Shown here in pieces: positions 1-7,933 of a stretch of DNA of 23,570 nucleotides. The DNA is taken from positions 1 through 23,570 of the forward strand of contig JAHFPO010000014.1 of NCBI GenBank assembly GCA_023266695.1, read 5' to 3'. The position numbers were made by a program, and so were the translations under genes. This stretch comes from Hyphomicrobiales bacterium. Its GTDB lineage: Bacteria; Pseudomonadota; Alphaproteobacteria; Rhizobiales; Xanthobacteraceae. Each line of letters opens with the position of its first letter. Positions within the stretch are counted from its first letter, which is position 1. The notes under the pieces were generated by a model. The model ran no database searches, was not told the origin of the DNA, and saw nothing but the letters and a program-made list of their open reading frames with translations.

Positions 1-1
1 C

Positions 2-1039
2 GATCTCGTCGAGGAGATCGTGCGCATCCTGGGCGTCGATCGCGTGCCCGCGGTGCCGTTCGATCGCGGCGATGCCGCGCGCCGCCCCGTGCTCACGGCG
101 ATCCAGAAGCGCACGCGCGCAGCCAAGCGCGCGCTCGCTGCAAACGGGCTGGTCGAGGCGGTGACCTGGTCCTTCATATCCAGGCCGGCGGCGGAACTTT
201 TCGGCGGCGGCGCGCCCGTCTTGGCGCTCGTCAATCCGATCGCGACCGACCTCTCCGACATGCGGCCGAGTCTCATCCCCGGCCTTGCCGCCGCGGCGCA
301 GAAGAACGCCGATCGCGGCTATCCCGATGTGGCTCTCTACGAGGTCGGCCAGATTTTCACCGGCGACCGGCCCGAGGATCAGCTCATCGCCGCGACGGTG
401 GTGCGGCGCGGCACCGCCAAGACCGCGGGCCCCGGGCGGCACTGGTCCGGCTCCTCCGGTCTGGTCGATCTATTCGACGCCAAGGCCGATGCGCTATCCG
501 TGCTCGCCGCCTTGGGCGCCCCGGTCGCAAAATTGCAGATCGTCACCGGAGGCCCCTCCTATTTGCATCCGGGACGCTCGGGGACGATCCAGCTCGGGCC
601 GAAACTGGTCCTGGGCGTGTTCGGTGAATTGCACCCGGCGACGCTCCAGGCGCTCGATCTCGCTGGCCCAATCGCAGTCGCCGAAGTAATCCTCGACCGC
701 CTGCCCGAGCCCAAGGCGCGGCCGATGCGCACCAAGCCCAAGCTCGAACTTTCGTCGTTCCAGCCGGTAGCGCGCGATTTTGCCTTCGTGGTCGACCGCG
801 CGGTGGCGGCGGCGGAGTTGGTGCGCGCGGCCGAGAACGCCGACAAGAATCTCGTCGCCGCGGTCGAAATATTCGACCTCTACGAGGGGCCGGGAATCGG
901 AGCCGGCAAGAAATCGATCGCGCTCGCGGTCACCTTGCAGCCGCGGGAAAAGACGCTCACCGATGCCGAGATCGACGCGGTCGCGGCCAAGATCATCGAG
1001 GAAGTGAAGAAGAGGACCGGCGCGACGCTCAGGGCTTGA
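2..1039 (+). CDS. pheT: Phenylalanine--tRNA ligase beta subunit, 3' part (start lies before the window)
   Basis: This is the beta chain of the alpha2-beta2 cytosolic enzyme that charges tRNA-Phe. The reading frame is open from base 2 and gives 345 residues up to TGA, so the N-terminal part, including the tRNA-binding-like domain, is missing only because the window begins here. The first residues (DLVEEIVRILGVDRVP) match the end of the B5 domain. A central catalytic-like domain follows (for example LVNPIATDLSDMRPSLIPG). The last 95 or so residues form the FDX-ACB anticodon-binding domain, starting near LSSFQPVARDFAFVVD and ending at the stop. pheS is expected just upstream on the same strand. 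The gene converges with the amine oxidase, with 19 bases between the two stops. Confidence 0.97.
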   Translation, partial: DLVEEIVRILGVDRVPAVPFDRGDAARRPVLTAIQKRTRAAKRALAANGLVEAVTWSFISRPAAELFGGGAPVLALVNPIATDLSDMRPSLIPGLAAAAQKNADRGYPDVALYEVGQIFTGDRPEDQLIAATVVRRGTAKTAGPGRHWSGSSGLVDLFDAKADALSVLAALGAPVAKLQIVTGGPSYLHPGRSGTIQLGPKLVLGVFGELHPATLQALDLAGPIAVAEVILDRLPEPKARPMRTKPKLELSSFQPVARDFAFVVDRAVAAAELVRAAENADKNLVAAVEIFDLYEGPGIGAGKKSIALAVTLQPREKTLTDAEIDAVAAKIIEEVKKRTGATLRA

Positions 1040-1058
1040 GTCCCGGCGCGCGGTCCGT

Positions 1059-2432
1059 TCATTTGTTTTTCTTCCTGCCCGCGGCCGGGCCGCTCCGCGA
1101 CGATGCGCCTCCGACCTGACGAAGCGCCGCCATGGCCGCCCGCTCGCCGGAAATCCACGCGCCGGCGACCGTGCCCCACCATGTTTCATGGACGGCTTCG
1201 CCTGCGAAAAAGATTCGATCATGGACGGGTTCGGCGAGCACGCGGCGGTTCGCGCCGCTGCCCGGCGCCGCCGCCGAAACGCCCCCCATGATCCACGGCT
1301 CCCGCGACCAGCGCACCGCCTCGGTCCGACCGATGCGTTTCCTCGCCTCGGCGCCGAAATGGGCCGAGATAAAATCGCCGACAAAGGCGATCATCGTGGC
1401 TTCGCCCGCGTTCGACAATTCGCGGCCGAAGCCGCCGGTGAGCTCGGCATAGGCCAGCTGGGTGCCGCCGACACGGCCGACCAGCGCCAGCGTGTGGGCA
1501 TCGGCCGTCTTGAAGATCACGCGCTGGTCATCCACCAACCGGAACGGATTGCCGGAGAGTTCCAGTACGACCCGGTCGTAGGTTCCGAGCGAAAGGGCGG
1601 CGAGCGCATCGGCCGTTCGTTTCGGCAACGGTTGGTCGAAGCGGATGCGCTCGGAGACGAGCACGTTGGTCGATGCGGTGATGATGAGCGCGCGCGCGCG
1701 CACGGTGCCGCGAGCGGTCTCAAGGATGATATGTCCACGCCCCCACGAATCGATGCGCCGGACCGGGGTATCGAGGCTGACCGTGAGCGGCTTCGCCGCG
1801 GCGGCAATCAGCCTGCCCAGTCCCTCGCGACAGACAAGATCGTCGGAGCGCTCCTCGGCGCGGGCAAAATCGACGGCCGAGACTTGGTCGAGGTCCTTGG
1901 AGGTGTTGAGCGGGCCGAGCACGAAGGCGACCGTCGCCTGCCAATCGCCGAGATCGGGCAACGCGCGGGCAGCGGCGATATCGCGGCCGGCTTCACCGGC
2001 GGCGATGATCGCGCGGCTTGCGCGCCGCACGGCGGTGGTAAAATCGTCATACTCGCTGTCGCGGGCCTCGCGTGCACCGATATTGAGTCGCCGGATCGGC
2101 GATGGATCGTGGAGTCGTAATCCCTCGAGACGGCCCAGCGCGACGAGCGGATTGCGTCCCGACGCCGAGAGCCGATGAGCGCCACGGTCGTGGGCGATTC
2201 CAAACACCCCGGTGCCGGTCGTCACACGGCCGCCGATGCGTTCCGATGCCTCGAGCAGCGCATAGCTGCGTTCGGCGGCGGCGATGCGGCGGGCGGCGGC
2301 GATACCCGCGGTCCCCGCCCCGATGATGGCGATGTCCACCTCACCCGAGGCAGGTACCTGACCGAGAGCGGGGGCGGCAGCGAACGCGGCCGCTGCGGTC
2401 AGAAACTGGCGTCGGTTCGGGCGCGGGTTCAT
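1059..2432 (-). CDS. Flavin monoamine oxidase family protein, Tat-exported
   Basis: A 457-residue FAD enzyme likely to oxidise amines in the periplasm. The N-terminus carries a twin-arginine signal (RRQFLT, about residues 8-13) followed by an alanine-rich hydrophobic stretch ending near ALGQ. The dinucleotide-binding motif follows at about residues 36-60 (IIGAGTAGIAAARRI, then LLEASERIGGR), as in the amine oxidase/polyamine oxidase superfamily. The C-terminus has the second FAD contact (FFAGEAVHETWWGTVAGAW), equivalent to the GEA..GTvhGA region of monoamine oxidases. The substrate cannot be read from the sequence. The start ATG has only a poorly placed GGAG about 20 bases upstream. The gene stands alone, divergent from the YiiX-like gene across about 140 bases. 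Family is confident, substrate unknown. Confidence 0.9.
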   Translation of the reverse strand: MNPRPNRRQFLTAAAAFAAAPALGQVPASGEVDIAIIGAGTAGIAAARRIAAAERSYALLEASERIGGRVTTGTGVFGIAHDRGAHRLSASGRNPLVALGRLEGLRLHDPSPIRRLNIGAREARDSEYDDFTTAVRRASRAIIAAGEAGRDIAAARALPDLGDWQATVAFVLGPLNTSKDLDQVSAVDFARAEERSDDLVCREGLGRLIAAAAKPLTVSLDTPVRRIDSWGRGHIILETARGTVRARALIITASTNVLVSERIRFDQPLPKRTADALAALSLGTYDRVVLELSGNPFRLVDDQRVIFKTADAHTLALVGRVGGTQLAYAELTGGFGRELSNAGEATMIAFVGDFISAHFGAEARKRIGRTEAVRWSREPWIMGGVSAAAPGSGANRRVLAEPVHDRIFFAGEAVHETWWGTVAGAWISGERAAMAALRQVGGASSRSGPAAGRKKNK

Positions 2433-2574
2433 GGCAAAAAGCGCTTCAACTCCAGCCAGTTAGCACGAAGGCGGAGGCTCCGTGATGCCCCCGAAGGCGG
2501 GCGTGAACCTTACGGAAACCTGCTCCGGTTAAGCTCTCGGGACGAAAAAACCAAGGGGGAGGGCCCGCGCGTAT

Positions 2575-3459
2575 TTGCGGGTCCGGGTCAGTGTCATGGG
2601 TGACCGGTTCCTCGGCTTCGTCGGCCAACGAATCGTCCGCTATCTCGATCAGCCTTCGCCTGGCTACGAGCCGTTCACGCCGAGCGATCTGAAGACGCTC
2701 GTGCGCGTGCTGCGGCCCGGCGACGTGATGCTGATCGAGGGCAATAGCCGGATTTCCGCCGTCATCAAATATCTTACCCAATCGACCTGGTCGCATTCGG
2801 CGCTCTATGTCGGCGACCGGATCGGCGCCAAGACCGACACCGGCGAGCCGCACGTGCTGGTCGAGGCCATTCTCGGCGACGGGGTGATTTCCGCGCCGTT
2901 ATCGAAATACGCGCCGTTCCACACCCGTGTCTGCCGGCCGATCGGGCTTACCGCGCGCGACTGCCAGCGCGTCGTGAATTACCTGCTCGAGCGGCTCGGC
3001 TACGAATACGACGTCAAGAACATCGTCGACCTCATTCGCTTCCTCGTGCCGATGCCGGTTCCGACCCGCTGGCGCAGGCGTTTGATCGCGCTCGGATCGG
3101 GCGATCCCACCAAGGCGATCTGTTCGACGCTGATCGCCCAGGCCTTCGAGACCGTGCGCTATCCAATCCTGCCGAAGATCCAGCTGATCGATAACCGGCG
3201 CACCCGGCGCGAAATTCTCCACATCCGCCATCATTCCCTTTACATGCCGCGCGATTTCGACATCTCGCCCTATTTCGCAGTGGTGAAGCCGACGATCGAA
3301 GCAGGCTTCAATTACAAGAAAGTGCGCTGGGCGAAGCACTCCGTGGATGCCGATGCTGCCGCTCAGACGGCAAATGGCGCCGGTGCGCCGCTCGCGCCCG
3401 ACCTGCCAGAACGAGCAGATCAAGAAGAACGCATCGCGGCTCTCGGCGCGCAACCTTGA
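2575..3459 (+). CDS. YiiX/YebB-like permuted NlpC/P60 (papain-fold) cysteine hydrolase
   Basis: Numbered from the internal ATG at 2596, the protein has 287 residues. The circularly permuted papain-like arrangement is visible: His67 in WSHSALYVG, Glu90 in LVEAILGDG and Cys176 in AICSTLIAQAF, in the order expected of YiiX-type enzymes. Members of this fold act on peptides, amides or lipids; no substrate can be assigned here. The start is ambiguous. A TTG at 2575 lies about 14 bases after a GGGGGAGG run, whereas the ATG at 2596 has no clear Shine-Dalgarno site. The C-terminal 35 or so residues are alanine-rich and poorly conserved in appearance. No signal peptide is obvious. A candidate terminator follows directly, so the gene is probably monocistronic. 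Confidence 0.82.
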   Translation: MRVRVSVMGDRFLGFVGQRIVRYLDQPSPGYEPFTPSDLKTLVRVLRPGDVMLIEGNSRISAVIKYLTQSTWSHSALYVGDRIGAKTDTGEPHVLVEAILGDGVISAPLSKYAPFHTRVCRPIGLTARDCQRVVNYLLERLGYEYDVKNIVDLIRFLVPMPVPTRWRRRLIALGSGDPTKAICSTLIAQAFETVRYPILPKIQLIDNRRTRREILHIRHHSLYMPRDFDISPYFAVVKPTIEAGFNYKKVRWAKHSVDADAAAQTANGAGAPLAPDLPERADQEERIAALGAQP

Positions 3460-3463
3460 ACTC

Positions 3464-3491
3464 GCCGGGTTGATCCGGCCTTCCCTTTTTT
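3464..3491 (+). terminator. Candidate rho-independent terminator after the YiiX-like gene
   Basis: GCCGG (3464-3468) pairs with CCGGC (3475-3479) around a GTTGAT loop, followed by CTTCCC and a run of six T (3486-3491). It starts 5 bases after the stop at 3459. The stem is only five pairs but all G-C, so termination is plausible rather than certain. Confidence 0.5.
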
Positions 3492-3563
3492 CGCCGCGAA
3501 AATATTTTCAGAAGACGTTTCATTTTTTGACGCTTGCTGCTAAGTCCGCGCGGGATCGGTTCC

Positions 3564-4250
3564 ATGATCGACGATGTCATTCGCGCCTTCGCCCAGACCT
3601 TTTCGCCGCCGCTCAGGCGAATTCTGTTCAAGACGATCGCGCTCGCGATCCTGCTTCTGCTCGTGCTCGGGGTGATCCTGCAGACGGTGATCGCGCGCAT
3701 GGCCGCGCTGCCGCAACCTTTCGAGATGGCGCTCGCCATCGTGACCGGTCTCGGCATGATCGCCGGCGCGATCTATCTCATGGGGCCGATCAGTTCGCTC
3801 ATCGCGGCGCTATTCCTCGACGAGGTCGCCGAGGAAGTCGAGCGCACGGATTATCCGGCGGATGCGGTCGGGCGCGCCTTGCCGATCGCGCAAGCCATCA
3901 TGCTGTCGATGAAATTTTTCGGTCTCGTGCTGGCGGTGAACTTCATCGCGCTGTTGCTGCTGCTGGTGCCCGGCATCAATATTTCGGTGTTCTTCGTCGC
4001 CAACGGTTATCTGCTGGGGCGCCAATATTTCGAGCTCACCGCCATGCGCTTTCGTCCGGTGGAGGAGGCGAAGGCGTTGCGGCAGGCGAATGCCGTACGT
4101 ATTTTTCTCGCCGGGCTGGTGATCGCCGGGCTCCTCATCGTGCCGGTATTGAATTTGATCACGCCGGTCTTCGCCACCGCTTTCATGGTCCATGTACACA
4201 AGCGGCTCGGGCCCGCACGCGAGCTGCTGCCGCCGATAGATCGCGCCTGA
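3564..4250 (+). CDS. EI24 domain-containing (CysZ-like) inner-membrane protein
   Basis: A 228-residue integral membrane protein. Hydrophobic segments are visible at about residues 22-45 (ALAILLLLVLGVIL), 55-85, 120-150 (LVLAVNFIALLLLLVPGI) and 185-215 (IFLAGLVIAGLLIVPVLNLI), with the loop NGYLLGRQYFELTAMRF typical of the EI24/CysZ family (compare YLLGREYF). E. coli CysZ has been linked to sulfate uptake, but the alphaproteobacterial members are not necessarily sulfate transporters and nothing nearby is a sulfur gene. The ATG at 3564 was chosen because MIDDVIRAF is a normal family start. An in-frame upstream TTG start at 3534 would add ten uncharacteristic residues. It converges with nth, with one base between the two stops. 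Confidence 0.82.
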   Translation: MIDDVIRAFAQTFSPPLRRILFKTIALAILLLLVLGVILQTVIARMAALPQPFEMALAIVTGLGMIAGAIYLMGPISSLIAALFLDEVAEEVERTDYPADAVGRALPIAQAIMLSMKFFGLVLAVNFIALLLLLVPGINISVFFVANGYLLGRQYFELTAMRFRPVEEAKALRQANAVRIFLAGLVIAGLLIVPVLNLITPVFATAFMVHVHKRLGPARELLPPIDRA

Positions 4251-4251
4251 T

Positions 4252-4959
4252 TCAGATTCGCTTTTCCGGCCAAAGGCAAAAATCATGGATCAGACAGCGG
4301 GGGCATTCGGGCGCCCGCGCCTTGCAGACATAGCGGCCGTGCAGAATCAACCAATGGTGGGCATGACGCTTGAAATGGGCGGGGATCGCGCGCTCGAGCC
4401 CGGCTTCGACTTCGAGCGGCGTCTTGCCGGGGGCGAGGCCGGTGCGGTTCGCGACCCGGAAGAGGTGGGTGTCGACGGCAATGGTCGGCTCGCCAAAAGC
4501 GGTGTTCAGTACTACGTTCGCGGTCTTGCGGCCGACGCCGGGCAGTGCCTCGAGTGCCGCGCGCGTGCGCGGCACCGCGCCGCCATGCTCGGCGATCAGC
4601 ATGTGCGAGAGCGCGATCACGTTCTTCGCCTTGTTGCGATAGAGCCCGATGGTCTTGATCAGTTCGCGCAGGCGTTCTTCGCCGAGGACGATCATTTTGG
4701 CGGGCGAATCGGCGGCCGCGAACAGCCCCCGCGTCGCCTTGTTCACGCCGACATCGGTCGCCTGGGCGGAGAGCACCACGGCGACGAGGAGCGTATAGGG
4801 GTCGCGGTGCTCGAGCTCGCCCTTGGGTTCGGGATTGGCGCGGGCGAAGCGTCTAAAAGCCTCTTCGACCTCGGAGGCGCTCCAAGCTTGCGCGCGCTTC
4901 CGGCGTACCGTCGTGCGCTTGGGTCGTTTATCTTTGGATACGGTCTTCTTTCTCGCCAT
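4252..4959 (-). CDS. nth: Endonuclease III (DNA glycosylase/AP lyase)
   Basis: A bifunctional base-excision repair enzyme that removes oxidised pyrimidines and cleaves the abasic site; 235 residues. The helix-hairpin-helix carries the catalytic lysine (LPGVGRKTANVVL) and is followed by the catalytic aspartate region VDTHLFRVANR. The 4Fe-4S cluster loop is complete near the C-terminus: C-x6-C-x2-C-x5-C within CKARAPECPRCLIHDFC. A lysine/arginine-rich N-terminal tail of about 25 residues precedes the glycosylase core, as in many rhizobial homologues. The start at 4959 (MARKK) has AGGGGA five bases upstream. A longer in-frame start at 4995 would overlap the divergent DUF2244 gene and is unlikely. 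Confidence 0.96.
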   Translation of the reverse strand: MARKKTVSKDKRPKRTTVRRKRAQAWSASEVEEAFRRFARANPEPKGELEHRDPYTLLVAVVLSAQATDVGVNKATRGLFAAADSPAKMIVLGEERLRELIKTIGLYRNKAKNVIALSHMLIAEHGGAVPRTRAALEALPGVGRKTANVVLNTAFGEPTIAVDTHLFRVANRTGLAPGKTPLEVEAGLERAIPAHFKRHAHHWLILHGRYVCKARAPECPRCLIHDFCLWPEKRI

Positions 4960-4981
4960 CGATCCCCTATAGTGAGGGTGC

Positions 4982-5467
4982 ATGAGAGAAGGCAACGATT
5001 TCCATGAGCCGACATTGTTCGCGGCGAAGCTCGCGCCTTACCGCTCGCTCGCGCCTGCGGGCTTCATCGCGCTGATGGCCGTGCTCGCGGGCGCGAGCTT
5101 CACGGCCGGCATTGCCTTTCTCATGATGGGCGCCTGGCCGGTGTTCGGCTTCCTCGGGCTCGACGTTGTGCTGGTGTGGTGGGCGTTTCGCGTGAACTAT
5201 CGCCAGGCTCGCGCTTTCGAGGAGATCAGCGTGACACCGAACCTCATCCGGGTGCGCCAGGTCTCGGCCCGCGGCAAGGAGCGGGAGGCGACCTTCAATC
5301 CGCGCTGGGTCCGGCTCGAGACCACCCGTGACGAGCTTTCGGGCATTACCCGCGTGGCGCTCGTCTCGCGCGGCGTGCCGCTCGTCATCGGCGCATTTCT
5401 CCCGCCGCTCAGCAAGGAGGAGCTCGCGAACTCGCTCGCCGCGGCGCTCACCACCGCCAAGCGTTAG
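4982..5467 (+). CDS. DUF2244 family membrane protein
   Basis: A 161-residue protein of unknown function. Two adjacent hydrophobic segments lie at about residues 25-47 (FIALMAVLAGASFTAGIAFLM) and 52-68 (VFGFLGLDVVLVWWAF), followed by a soluble C-terminal part of about 90 residues with the family-like pattern VTPNLIRVRQV...FNPRWVRLE. This arrangement and its position beside nth are typical of DUF2244 proteins in alphaproteobacteria. GAGGGT lies four bases upstream of the ATG. The gene is divergent from nth with only 22 bases between the two starts. No enzymatic motif is visible. Confidence 0.85.
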   Translation: MREGNDFHEPTLFAAKLAPYRSLAPAGFIALMAVLAGASFTAGIAFLMMGAWPVFGFLGLDVVLVWWAFRVNYRQARAFEEISVTPNLIRVRQVSARGKEREATFNPRWVRLETTRDELSGITRVALVSRGVPLVIGAFLPPLSKEELANSLAAALTTAKR

Positions 5468-5526
5468 TTTTCCCTCTCCCGTGGAATCGGGTGGCAGGCC
5501 GCACTGAAGTCTGCTTGGCTCGACGC

Positions 5527-6465
5527 ATGAACGCACAGCCGATGCTCGCCGCCAAAACCGTTCACTCGTTGCCGCTCGGCAAGGCCGCCGCCGATTACGA
5601 GACCGTGCGGCGCGCCCTCGCTTACGTCGCGGAACATTTCCGCGACCAGCCCGAGGTGGAGGCGGTCGCCCATGCGGTCGGCACCACGCCGCGGGCGCTT
5701 ACCGAACTCTTCCGCCGCTGGTGCGGCCTAACCCCCAAGGAATTCTTGGCGGCGGTGACCCTCGATCATGCGCGGAGGGTGCTGGTGGAGACGCCGAGCG
5801 TATTGGAGGCGACCTACGAGCTCGGCCTGTCGGGGCCGGGCCGCCTGCACGATCTCTTCGTCGTGCACGAGGCGATGTCGCCGGGCGAATGGAAGACGGG
5901 CGGCGCGGGTCTTGCGATCGCCTATGGTTTCCATCCCTCCCCGTTCGGATCGGCGCTCGTCATGGCGAGCGAGCGCGGGCTGTGCGGCCTCGCTTTCGCC
6001 GATGCGGGCGAGGAAGAAATCGCCCTCGACGACATGCGCGGGCGCTGGCCCAACGCCCGCTATGTCGAGGACGGCCCGCGCACCGCCCCCTATGCACGGC
6101 GGATTTTCGAGCCGTCGCAATGGCGGCCTGAGACGCCCTTGAAAGTCGTCATGATCGGCAATGATTTCGAGATCCGGGTGTGGGAAACGCTGCTCGCGAT
6201 CCCGATGGGACGGGCGGCGAGCTATTCCGGCATCGCTGCGCGCATTGGCCGGCCACAGGCCGCGCGCGCGGTCGGCAGCGCGGTCGGCAGAAATCCGGTT
6301 TCCTTCGTGGTGCCCTGCCACCGCGTGCTCGGCAAGGGCGGCAACCTCACCGGTTATCACTGGGGCCTCACGCGCAAGCGCGCGATGCTGGGCTGGGAGG
6401 CGGGGCGCGCTCAGGCGGCGAGGTCGAGCTTCGAAGCGACGGTCGAATCCGCTTCCAGCCGATAG
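5527..6465 (+). CDS. Ada-like methylated-DNA--protein-cysteine methyltransferase with AraC-type HTH
   Basis: A 312-residue suicide repair protein that removes alkyl groups from O6-methylguanine. Domains in order: an AraC-type helix-turn-helix at about residues 20-110 (VAHAVGTTPRALTELFRRWCG...TLDHARRVLVE), a ribonuclease-like methyltransferase domain at about 125-205, and the DNA-binding methyltransferase domain at about 210-300 with the acceptor Cys264 in VPCHRV. The N-terminal methylphosphotriester-accepting zinc domain of E. coli Ada, with its four cysteines, is absent. The usual methylation switch for transcription activation is therefore not available in this chain. ATG 5527 was preferred over an in-frame GTG start at 5491. 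The last 55 bases overlap the 3' end of gpmA on the opposite strand. Confidence 0.93.
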   Translation: MNAQPMLAAKTVHSLPLGKAAADYETVRRALAYVAEHFRDQPEVEAVAHAVGTTPRALTELFRRWCGLTPKEFLAAVTLDHARRVLVETPSVLEATYELGLSGPGRLHDLFVVHEAMSPGEWKTGGAGLAIAYGFHPSPFGSALVMASERGLCGLAFADAGEEEIALDDMRGRWPNARYVEDGPRTAPYARRIFEPSQWRPETPLKVVMIGNDFEIRVWETLLAIPMGRAASYSGIAARIGRPQAARAVGSAVGRNPVSFVVPCHRVLGKGGNLTGYHWGLTRKRAMLGWEAGRAQAARSSFEATVESASSR

Positions 6466-7034
6466 AGGATCGGCACGCCGGTCGCGAGCTCGCGTTTCAC
6501 GATCTCCTCGGGTGAAAGCCGTTCCAGCACCATGACGAGCGCGCGCAAGCTGTTTCCGTGCGCCGAGACGAGGGTGCGCTCGCCCCGCAGCACGCGCGGC
6601 AAAATTTCCTGCACAAAATAGGGGAGCGCGCGGGCGACCGTGTCCTTCAGGCTCTCGCCACCGGGCGGGGCCACGTCATAGGAGCGCCGCCACAGGTGCA
6701 CCTGCTCGGCGCCCCATTTCTTGCGGGCATCGTCCTTGTTCAGGCCGACGAGGTCGCCATAGTCGCGCTCGTTCAGGGCCTGATCCTTGAAGGTGGGAAT
6801 TTTCGTCTGGCCCATTTCCTCGAGGATCAGATCGAGGCTGCGCTGGGCGCGCACGAGCGCCGAGGTGAAGGCGACGTCGAACTTGATCTTCTGCGCCTTC
6901 AAGCGCTTGCCGGCGGCGCGCGCTTCGGCGACGCCCTCATCGGTCAGGTCGACGTCGCGCCAGCCGGTGAACAAGTTCTTGAGATTCCACTCGCTTTGGC
7001 CGTGGCGGACGAGCACGAGCAGGCGATCGGTCAT
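6411..7034 (-). CDS. gpmA: 2,3-bisphosphoglycerate-dependent phosphoglycerate mutase
   Basis: Interconverts 3-phosphoglycerate and 2-phosphoglycerate in glycolysis and gluconeogenesis, in the cytosol. At 207 residues it is the short form usual in alphaproteobacteria. The phospho-accepting histidine lies in VRHGQSEWNLKNLFTGW near the N-terminus. The active-site segment ERDYGDLVGLNKDD and the second histidine in SAHGNSLRALVM are both present. AGGAA sits six to seven bases upstream of the ATG. The gene begins 15 bases after the dapB stop, so the two are probably co-transcribed. Its 3' end runs antisense through the last 55 bases of the Ada-like gene. Confidence 0.96.
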   Translation of the reverse strand: MTDRLLVLVRHGQSEWNLKNLFTGWRDVDLTDEGVAEARAAGKRLKAQKIKFDVAFTSALVRAQRSLDLILEEMGQTKIPTFKDQALNERDYGDLVGLNKDDARKKWGAEQVHLWRRSYDVAPPGGESLKDTVARALPYFVQEILPRVLRGERTLVSAHGNSLRALVMVLERLSPEEIVKRELATGVPILYRLEADSTVASKLDLAA

Positions 7035-7049
7035 GGGCTTTCCTGACGC

Positions 7050-7865
7050 TCAGAAATCGGCGAGGCCGAGCACGTCGGCCATGGAATAGAGGCCGGGCTT
7101 CTTGCCCTTGCCCCAGGCTGCGGCGGCGAGCGCGCCGCGGGCGAAGATCATGCGGTCCTCGGCCCTGTGGACAAGCTCGATCCGCTCGGCCGGGCCGGCG
7201 AAGATCACGCTGTGGTCGCCCACCACGGTGCCGCCGCGTAAGCTGGCAAAACCGATATCGCCGGACCTGCGCTCGCCGACATGGCCATCACGGGCCGCAA
7301 TTTTCCGCTTGTCGAGATAGCTGCCGCGGCCTTCCGCCGCCGCGCGACCCAGGAGCAGCGCGGTGCCGGAAGGAGCGTCGACCTTCTTGTTGTGGTGCAT
7401 CTCCAGAATCTCGATGTCATATTCGTCACCGAGCGTCTTGGCGACGCGCTTCGTCAGCGCCGCGAGGAGATTGACGCCGAGGCTCATGTTGCCGGACTTG
7501 ACGATGACCGCGTGACGGGCGGCGGTTTCGATCTTCGCCTCGTCCGCCGCCGCGAACCCGGTGGTGCCGATCACATGCACGATCTTCGCCCCGGCGGCGA
7601 GGGCGGCAAGCTCGACCGTCGCCGCCGGCGAGGTGAAATCGAGAACGGCGTCGGCCTTGGCGACGAGCGGTCGCGCATCGTCGACGATCTTGACGCCCAA
7701 AGCGCCGATACCCGCGAGCTCGCCCGCGTCCTTGCCGATAGCGGGCGCGCCCTTGCGCTCGAGCGCGCCCACGAGCCGCATGCCCGCCGTCTCGGCGAGC
7801 GCGCGCACGAGGGTGATCCCCATCCGGCCGCCAGCACCGGCGATCACCAGGCGCAAATCCGCCAT
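7050..7865 (-). CDS. dapB: 4-hydroxy-tetrahydrodipicolinate reductase
   Basis: Catalyses the NAD(P)H-dependent reduction step of the diaminopimelate/lysine pathway; 271 residues. The N-terminal Rossmann motif is GAGGRMG. The C-terminal domain has the substrate-binding and catalytic segment EMHHNKKVDAPSGTA, the family signature. ATG at 7865 is supported by GGAG six bases upstream (TTGGAGACCGAAATG). A TTG four codons earlier would consume that ribosome-binding site, so it is not preferred. The region upstream, between dapB and DUF1330, holds the RIME-like repeat, so any dapB promoter must lie in or beside that element. gpmA follows closely. Confidence 0.97.
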   Translation of the reverse strand: MADLRLVIAGAGGRMGITLVRALAETAGMRLVGALERKGAPAIGKDAGELAGIGALGVKIVDDARPLVAKADAVLDFTSPAATVELAALAAGAKIVHVIGTTGFAAADEAKIETAARHAVIVKSGNMSLGVNLLAALTKRVAKTLGDEYDIEILEMHHNKKVDAPSGTALLLGRAAAEGRGSYLDKRKIAARDGHVGERRSGDIGFASLRGGTVVGDHSVIFAGPAERIELVHRAEDRMIFARGALAAAAWGKGKKPGLYSMADVLGLADF

Positions 7866-7933
7866 TTCGGTCTCCAAAGTCCGCGCGGGGTATAACGTGC
7901 GCGGGCGGGCGGGGGAAGCGCGCCCGCGTCCCT

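Noticed and set aside
1188..2120. A 310-codon plus-strand open frame opposite the amine oxidase
   Set aside because: Antisense shadow of a clearly recognisable flavoprotein; no domain and no ribosome-binding site.
3499..3508. AAAATATTTT palindrome before the EI24-like gene
   Set aside because: A short AT-rich palindrome with no repeat partner and no fixed distance to a recognisable promoter; not enough to call an operator.
4962..4972. The word ATCCCCTATAG occurs both before DUF2244 and at 23349-23359 before the transposase
   Set aside because: Only 11 bases are shared, the flanks differ, and the contexts are unrelated; most likely chance.
4959..4995. Longer N-terminus for nth starting at 4995
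   Set aside because: It would overlap the DUF2244 start, lacks a ribosome-binding site, and the ATG at 4959 has AGGGGA directly upstream.
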